From NCBI GenBank assembly GCA_007129135.1, contig SKWB01000168.1, positions 1 to 6,182 of the forward strand: a stretch of 6,182 nt of DNA, written 5' to 3'. The stretch is from Halococcaceae archaeon. Its GTDB lineage: Archaea; Halobacteriota; Halobacteria; Halobacteriales; Halalkalicoccaceae. The notes under the pieces were generated by a model, which saw only the letters and a list, made by a program, of their open reading frames with translations, had not been told where the DNA came from and did no database searches. Both the position numbers and the translations under genes were made by a program. This document shows, one piece after another, positions 5,097-6,182 of the stretch; the stretch's first letter is position 1, and every line of letters begins with the position of its first letter.

Positions 5097-6182
5097 TCAG
5101 CCGACGAACGGCGGGGGCTGTGTCGGCAGCGAGAGCAGGTAGAGACTCAGCATCGTGTAGAGCACCATCACGAGCACGAACGGGAACTGGCTCCGGATCG
5201 CCTGGAGCCGGCCGGAGAAGAGATCGAAGGCGGCGGTGTGGGCGGCCCAGATGGCGAGGACGTGCCCGAGGAGGACGAACAGGACCTCCAGCAGGCCGAC
5301 CCAGGGGGGGAGGACGAGCACCTGCGGGGGCAGCGGGGGCGAGAGTGGGTTCGAGAGCGCGCCGACCAGCGAGGGCGAGAGCGTGAGGAGAAAGGAGAAG
5401 TAGTGGGCGAGGTGGTAGCCCGCGGCGATGGCGAGCAGCGGCGGGGCGAACCGGAAGGCGAGGTAGCGCGTCGTGAGGTAAGTCTCCGCGCGTCGCCGGG
5501 CCCGCCGGGCGGCGAGCCAGTAGACGCCGAGGAAGAGCGCGTAGCCCGAGAGGAGGATCGAGAGGTAGACGACCGCCGCCGGGAGGCCGAGCCCCACGAG
5601 GGTCTCGACCGTCCGCACGCCGGGCGGCGTGACGACGAAGCCGCTGTAGGTGAGTTCCCAGACGAGCAGGACCGAGAACGCGACGACCGTGAGGTCGCGG
5701 AAGGCGTCACCCTCGCGCAGACGGGCACCGGGGAGCCGGAGTTCGAGGCCACGATCGGTCCGCTGGAGGGGAGCGACCGCGCCGTAGAACCGGAACCAGA
5801 CCGAGAGCGGGTCGGCGTACCGGAACCAGTCGGCCGGCGAGAAGACCACTGCGCCCGCGAGCGTGTAGAGGGCGTAGACGAGGACGGCAACCGCGAGGAC
5901 CCAGGGAACGGTCGTCACCGGCACGACGACCTCGAGCCAGATCAGCGCGAGGAGCCCGCAGACCGCCGGGAGCACGCCGAGGTCCGTGGGATAGGGGGCG
6001 AACCCGGAGGGAAGTCGCCCCGCGACCGCCCGGAAGGGGTCGATCGCGGGCCACGGGTTCCCGACCAGGTAGGCCACCGCCGTCAGCCCCGCACGGAGAC
6101 CGACGAAGACGAGGAGGACCGCGAGGTTCGCGTTCGCGATCCCGGGGCCCAGGAGACCGACCAGGACGACGGAGAGGAGAGC
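5097..6182 (-). CDS. Polytopic membrane protein with four intramembrane histidines, 5' part missing
   Basis: The frame is open from the right edge to the TGA at 5097, giving 361 residues without the N-terminus. A GTG at 6077 is not a convincing start, because the 35 codons before it are also protein-like (hydrophobic, ending LRAGLTA). Numbered from that GTG, hydrophobic segments lie at about 34-52, 57-79, 127-148, 163-188, 208-234, 259-284 and 297-318, plus at least one before the GTG. Conserved-looking motifs are GNPWPAIDPFRA (6-17), GYHLAHYFSFLL (220-231), GHVLAIWAAH (271-280) and AIRSQFPFVLVMVLYT (293-308). From memory these match a family of about a dozen-helix proteins common in Actinobacteria, where automatic annotation often calls them 'fenitrothion hydrolase'. 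That name should not be taken as function. His222, His225, His272 and His280 are the only histidines in the visible part and sit in two helices, so heme or metal binding is plausible. It is the first visible gene of the operon. Confidence 0.85.
   Translation of the reverse strand, partial: ALLSVVLVGLLGPGIANANLAVLLVFVGLRAGLTAVAYLVGNPWPAIDPFRAVAGRLPSGFAPYPTDLGVLPAVCGLLALIWLEVVVPVTTVPWVLAVAVLVYALYTLAGAVVFSPADWFRYADPLSVWFRFYGAVAPLQRTDRGLELRLPGARLREGDAFRDLTVVAFSVLLVWELTYSGFVVTPPGVRTVETLVGLGLPAAVVYLSILLSGYALFLGVYWLAARRARRRAETYLTTRYLAFRFAPPLLAIAAGYHLAHYFSFLLTLSPSLVGALSNPLSPPLPPQVLVLPPWVGLLEVLFVLLGHVLAIWAAHTAAFDLFSGRLQAIRSQFPFVLVMVLYTMLSLYLLSLPTQPPPFVG

Noticed and set aside
5066..5890. Open frames of 106 codons (plus, 5066-5386) and 240 codons (minus, 5168-5890)
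   Set aside because: They are Arg/Gly- and Ser/Arg-rich shadows of the polytopic membrane protein gene.
6075..6077. GTG at 6077 as the true start of the four-His membrane protein
   Set aside because: The frame stays open to the window edge and the upstream 35 codons read as hydrophobic protein, so the gene is more likely cut by the window.

Overview
This window is a piece of a haloarchaeal (class Halobacteria) chromosome. Three things support that: high GC throughout, strongly acidic soluble segments in the proteins, and short AT-rich islands upstream of genes that look like archaeal BRE/TATA promoters. Several proteins are also of haloarchaeal types. The genus cannot be named from what is visible.

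Layout. (1) Positions 1-89, minus strand: the first 29 codons of a 2-oxoacid:ferredoxin oxidoreductase alpha subunit (korA-like), running off the left edge. Its leader holds a two-part hairpin that covers a Shine-Dalgarno-like sequence. (2) 236-778, minus: a four-helix small membrane protein, probably leaderless, divergent from the oxidase genes. (3) 912-4204, plus: a two-gene operon with a 4-bp overlap. coxB encodes the CuA subunit II with an acidic tail. coxAC encodes subunits I and III fused in one 815-residue chain. (4) 4205-4257: a short convergent junction filled by a nested inverted repeat. (5) 4258-6182, minus: a convergent operon read from right to left. It starts with a multi-pass membrane protein that is cut by the right edge and has four intramembrane histidines. 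It continues with a membrane-anchored C2H2 zinc-finger protein, an 18-codon mini-ORF, and a DUF6653-type four-helix membrane protein.

How the genes fit together. coxB and coxAC encode the catalytic core of an aerobic heme-copper terminal oxidase. Electrons would enter at CuA, in haloarchaea probably from a blue-copper halocyanin rather than soluble cytochrome c, and oxygen is reduced at the heme/CuB site of the CoxAC chain. The flanking small membrane proteins look like a lineage-specific accessory set that may serve assembly, copper or heme handling, or stability. That role is inferred from position only.

The points most worth following up are in the oxidase itself. All heme and CuB ligands and the D-channel are kept. 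The residues that normally form the K-channel (Ser, Thr, Lys) are replaced by Leu, Phe and Ile, two ligands of the non-redox Mg site are replaced, and the usual electron-entry Trp of subunit II is Phe. Outside the oxidase, the four-histidine membrane protein and the coupled mini-ORF are the most interesting. No tRNA, rRNA, CRISPR array or mobile element was seen, and no gene-free stretch exceeds 300 bases.
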